Shown: piece by piece, positions 5,374 through 7,097 of the stretch
Numbering within the stretch: the first letter of the stretch is position 1
Layout: every line of letters starts with the position of its first letter
Assembly (NCBI GenBank): GCA_011322005.1
Contig: DROE01000245.1
Coordinates: 1 to 7,097, forward strand
Reading direction: 5' to 3'
Source: Devosia sp.
Lineage (GTDB): Bacteria; Pseudomonadota; Alphaproteobacteria; Rhizobiales; Devosiaceae
Length of the DNA stretch: 7,097 bases
The notes under the pieces: model-generated
The model's database searches: none
Told to the model about the DNA's origin: nothing
What the model saw: only the letters and a program-made list of their open reading frames with translations
Translations under genes and position numbers: made by a program

Positions 5374-7097
5374 ATGGATCAGGCGCCCTACGTTTCTTCT
5401 CCCTCAGACAAGTCCGCTGACGCGCCTGTCCGGCAGGCAGGCAAAAAGCCCATCGTCACCCCGATGATGGCGCAGTTCTTCGAGATCAAGGCGGTAAATC
5501 CCGGCTATCTGCTGTTTTACCGCATGGGTGATTTTTACGAGTTGTTTTTCGAGGACGCTGAAATCGCCTCGGGTGCGCTTGGCATTGTCCTTACAACGCG
5601 GGGCAAGCATCTGGGCAAGGAAATTCCCATGTGCGGGGTTCCCGTGCATGCCGCTCAGGACTATCTGAAAAAACTCATCCGTCTTGGTCACAGGGTCGCC
5701 ATCTGTGAGCAGCTGGAAGACCCCGCCGAAGCGAAAAAACGCGGCTCCAAATCCGTGGTCAAGCGCGACGTGGTGCGTCTGGTCACCCCCGGCACCCTGA
5801 CCGAGGACGATCTGCTGCCCGCCGGGACCAATAATTTTCTGGGCGCACTTTCCATGATCAGCCACGGCGAGTTCGATTTCGCCCTGGCCTGGGCCGATAT
5901 TTCCACCGGCGAAACCTTTGTCGTTGATCTTGGCGAAAACCGTCTGGCTGACGAACTGGCCCGTCTCAATCTGGCCGAACTCATTTTAGCCCCGGCAACC
6001 GAACAAAAACTTGGGGAAAGCAAGATTCTCCCCGAGGGCCTGGTGCGTCACGTGGCAATGGCCGCACCTGAGACCTTTGACTCCGAAGAGGCAACAGCCA
6101 GCCTGAAATCTGCCTTTCCTCAAATTGAGGTAACCGGCTTCACCCGTGCCGCCCGCTCGGCGCTTGGTGCGCTGATTGCCTATGTGGCCGAGACGCAGAA
6201 AACCGCCAGCATCAGCCTGCGCGCCCCTGAGGTGCAAACGGCCACTGGCCTGATGCAGATCGACCTGGCAACCCGCACCTCCTTGGAGATACTGGCGACC
6301 AATCGCGGGGAAGCCAAAGGCTCCCTGCGCCATACCATAGACAGAACCGTAACCACCGCCGGTGCCAGACTTCTTGCCCGCCGCCTTTCAGCGCCCCTTA
6401 TCGTGCCCGATCATATCAACAAGCGCCTTGATATGGTGGAGACATTCGTCGCTGATACCATTGCCCGCGAGACCCTGCGTGAGCATTTGCGCCAGACCCC
6501 CGACCTCACCCGGCCCCTGACAAGGCTGGCTCTGGAACGGGGCGGCCCCCGCGACCTTGTCCATGTCGGGTTTGCCATCAACAGCGCCCGGCAGCTGGCT
6601 GAAAAACTCGCGGGAATGGACGATTTGCCCGCAGGTCTTGTGGAGCTGGCCCAGGTTCTGGATGCTGCCCCCGGCGAACTGGCGGTCCGCATAAAGAGCG
6701 CAATCGAGCCATCCCCCTCGGTCCTGGTCCGCGACGGGGGTTTTGTGCGCGAGGGCTTCGACGCCGAACTTGATGAGCAGCGGGGCTTGGCCACCAAGAG
6801 CCGGACCGTTATCTCTGAACTTCAGGCGGCCCTTGCGTCCCAGACCGACATCAGGGCTCTGAAAATCAAGCACAACAGGGTACTCGGATTTTTTGTCGAG
6901 GTACCAGCCACCCACGGCAAGAAACTGCTCGACGAGCCTTTTCTTAACAAGTTTATCCATCGCCAGACCATGGCCAACGCCATGCGTTTTACCACCGCGG
7001 AACTGGGCGAACTGGAGGGCCGTATTGTGCGGGCGCAGGGCAGGGCGCTTGAAATTGAACAGGTGATTTTTGATCGCCTTCTGGGCCAGGTTCTGAA
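5374..7097 (+). CDS. mutS: DNA mismatch repair protein MutS, C-terminal part beyond the window
   Basis: MutS binds mismatches and small loops in newly replicated DNA and recruits MutL. The window holds 574 codons of a protein usually about 850-920 residues long. A roughly 28-residue polar leader precedes TPMMAQFFEIK. The mismatch-recognition domain follows, with FYRMGDFYELF at 48-58, in which Phe54-Tyr55-Glu56 is the F-x-E mismatch wedge. Next come the CGVPVHAA and RVAICEQLEDP motifs and TPGT, then the connector domain. The core/lever begins around MQIDLATRTSLEI, and the clamp contains KHNRVLGFFVEV. The Walker A and B ATPase motifs lie beyond the edge. ATG 5374 is the first start after an in-frame TAG at 5350-5352; the upstream ribosome site is poor. 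The gene is unrelated to the xylose locus and begins 21 bp after the structured repeat, which therefore probably lies in its leader or promoter. Confidence 0.96.
   Translation, partial: MDQAPYVSSPSDKSADAPVRQAGKKPIVTPMMAQFFEIKAVNPGYLLFYRMGDFYELFFEDAEIASGALGIVLTTRGKHLGKEIPMCGVPVHAAQDYLKKLIRLGHRVAICEQLEDPAEAKKRGSKSVVKRDVVRLVTPGTLTEDDLLPAGTNNFLGALSMISHGEFDFALAWADISTGETFVVDLGENRLADELARLNLAELILAPATEQKLGESKILPEGLVRHVAMAAPETFDSEEATASLKSAFPQIEVTGFTRAARSALGALIAYVAETQKTASISLRAPEVQTATGLMQIDLATRTSLEILATNRGEAKGSLRHTIDRTVTTAGARLLARRLSAPLIVPDHINKRLDMVETFVADTIARETLREHLRQTPDLTRPLTRLALERGGPRDLVHVGFAINSARQLAEKLAGMDDLPAGLVELAQVLDAAPGELAVRIKSAIEPSPSVLVRDGGFVREGFDAELDEQRGLATKSRTVISELQAALASQTDIRALKIKHNRVLGFFVEVPATHGKKLLDEPFLNKFIHRQTMANAMRFTTAELGELEGRIVRAQGRALEIEQVIFDRLLGQVL

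Noticed and set aside
6388..6960. Minus-strand frames opposite mutS, also at 5404-5865 and 5986-6333
   Set aside because: These are shadows of mutS; the plus-strand frame is open throughout and carries conserved MutS motifs.

Overview
The window reads as a chromosomal segment of an alphaproteobacterium, most likely of the Rhizobiales (Hyphomicrobiales). The base composition is GC-rich. The xylose isomerase follows the rhizobial version of the family closely (for example the stretch NIEVGHAILAGH). The regulator has the TVDRVLNG recognition helix that I associate with alphaproteobacterial LacI proteins. This placement rests on remembered family patterns, not on a search.

Positions 1-3657 and on to 4961 form a D-xylose (pentose) catabolic locus. 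A partial aldose 1-epimerase (galM-like) runs leftward off the window edge. Divergent from it, across about 200 bp, is a LacI-family regulator. After an 87-bp purine-rich gap come xylulokinase (xylB) and xylose isomerase (xylA), which overlap by four bases (ATGA) and are probably translationally coupled. Together they describe one route: the epimerase interconverts sugar anomers, XylA makes D-xylulose from D-xylose, XylB makes D-xylulose 5-phosphate for the pentose phosphate pathway, and the LacI protein probably controls the set. No sugar transporter is visible in the window.

Positions 4962-5373 are a 412-bp gap. Its first part holds a GC-rich palindrome and a weak possible terminator. Its second part (5060-5352) is the most unusual piece of the window: a 293-bp unit bounded by 24-bp inverted repeats that match at 23 positions, each ending in CTAG. 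Inside are three nested or adjacent dyads, so the whole unit could fold as a closed stem with three hairpin arms. It has no recognisable transposase and looks like a small non-autonomous mobile element (MITE-like). It stops 21 bp before the next gene.

From 5374 to the right edge lies the first 574 codons of mutS, the DNA mismatch repair recognition protein, cut before its ATPase domain.

The genes themselves are ordinary. The points worth checking are the structured repeat directly upstream of mutS, an in-frame TGA at the very start of the epimerase reading frame, and a pair of inverted 15-mers in the divergent control region.
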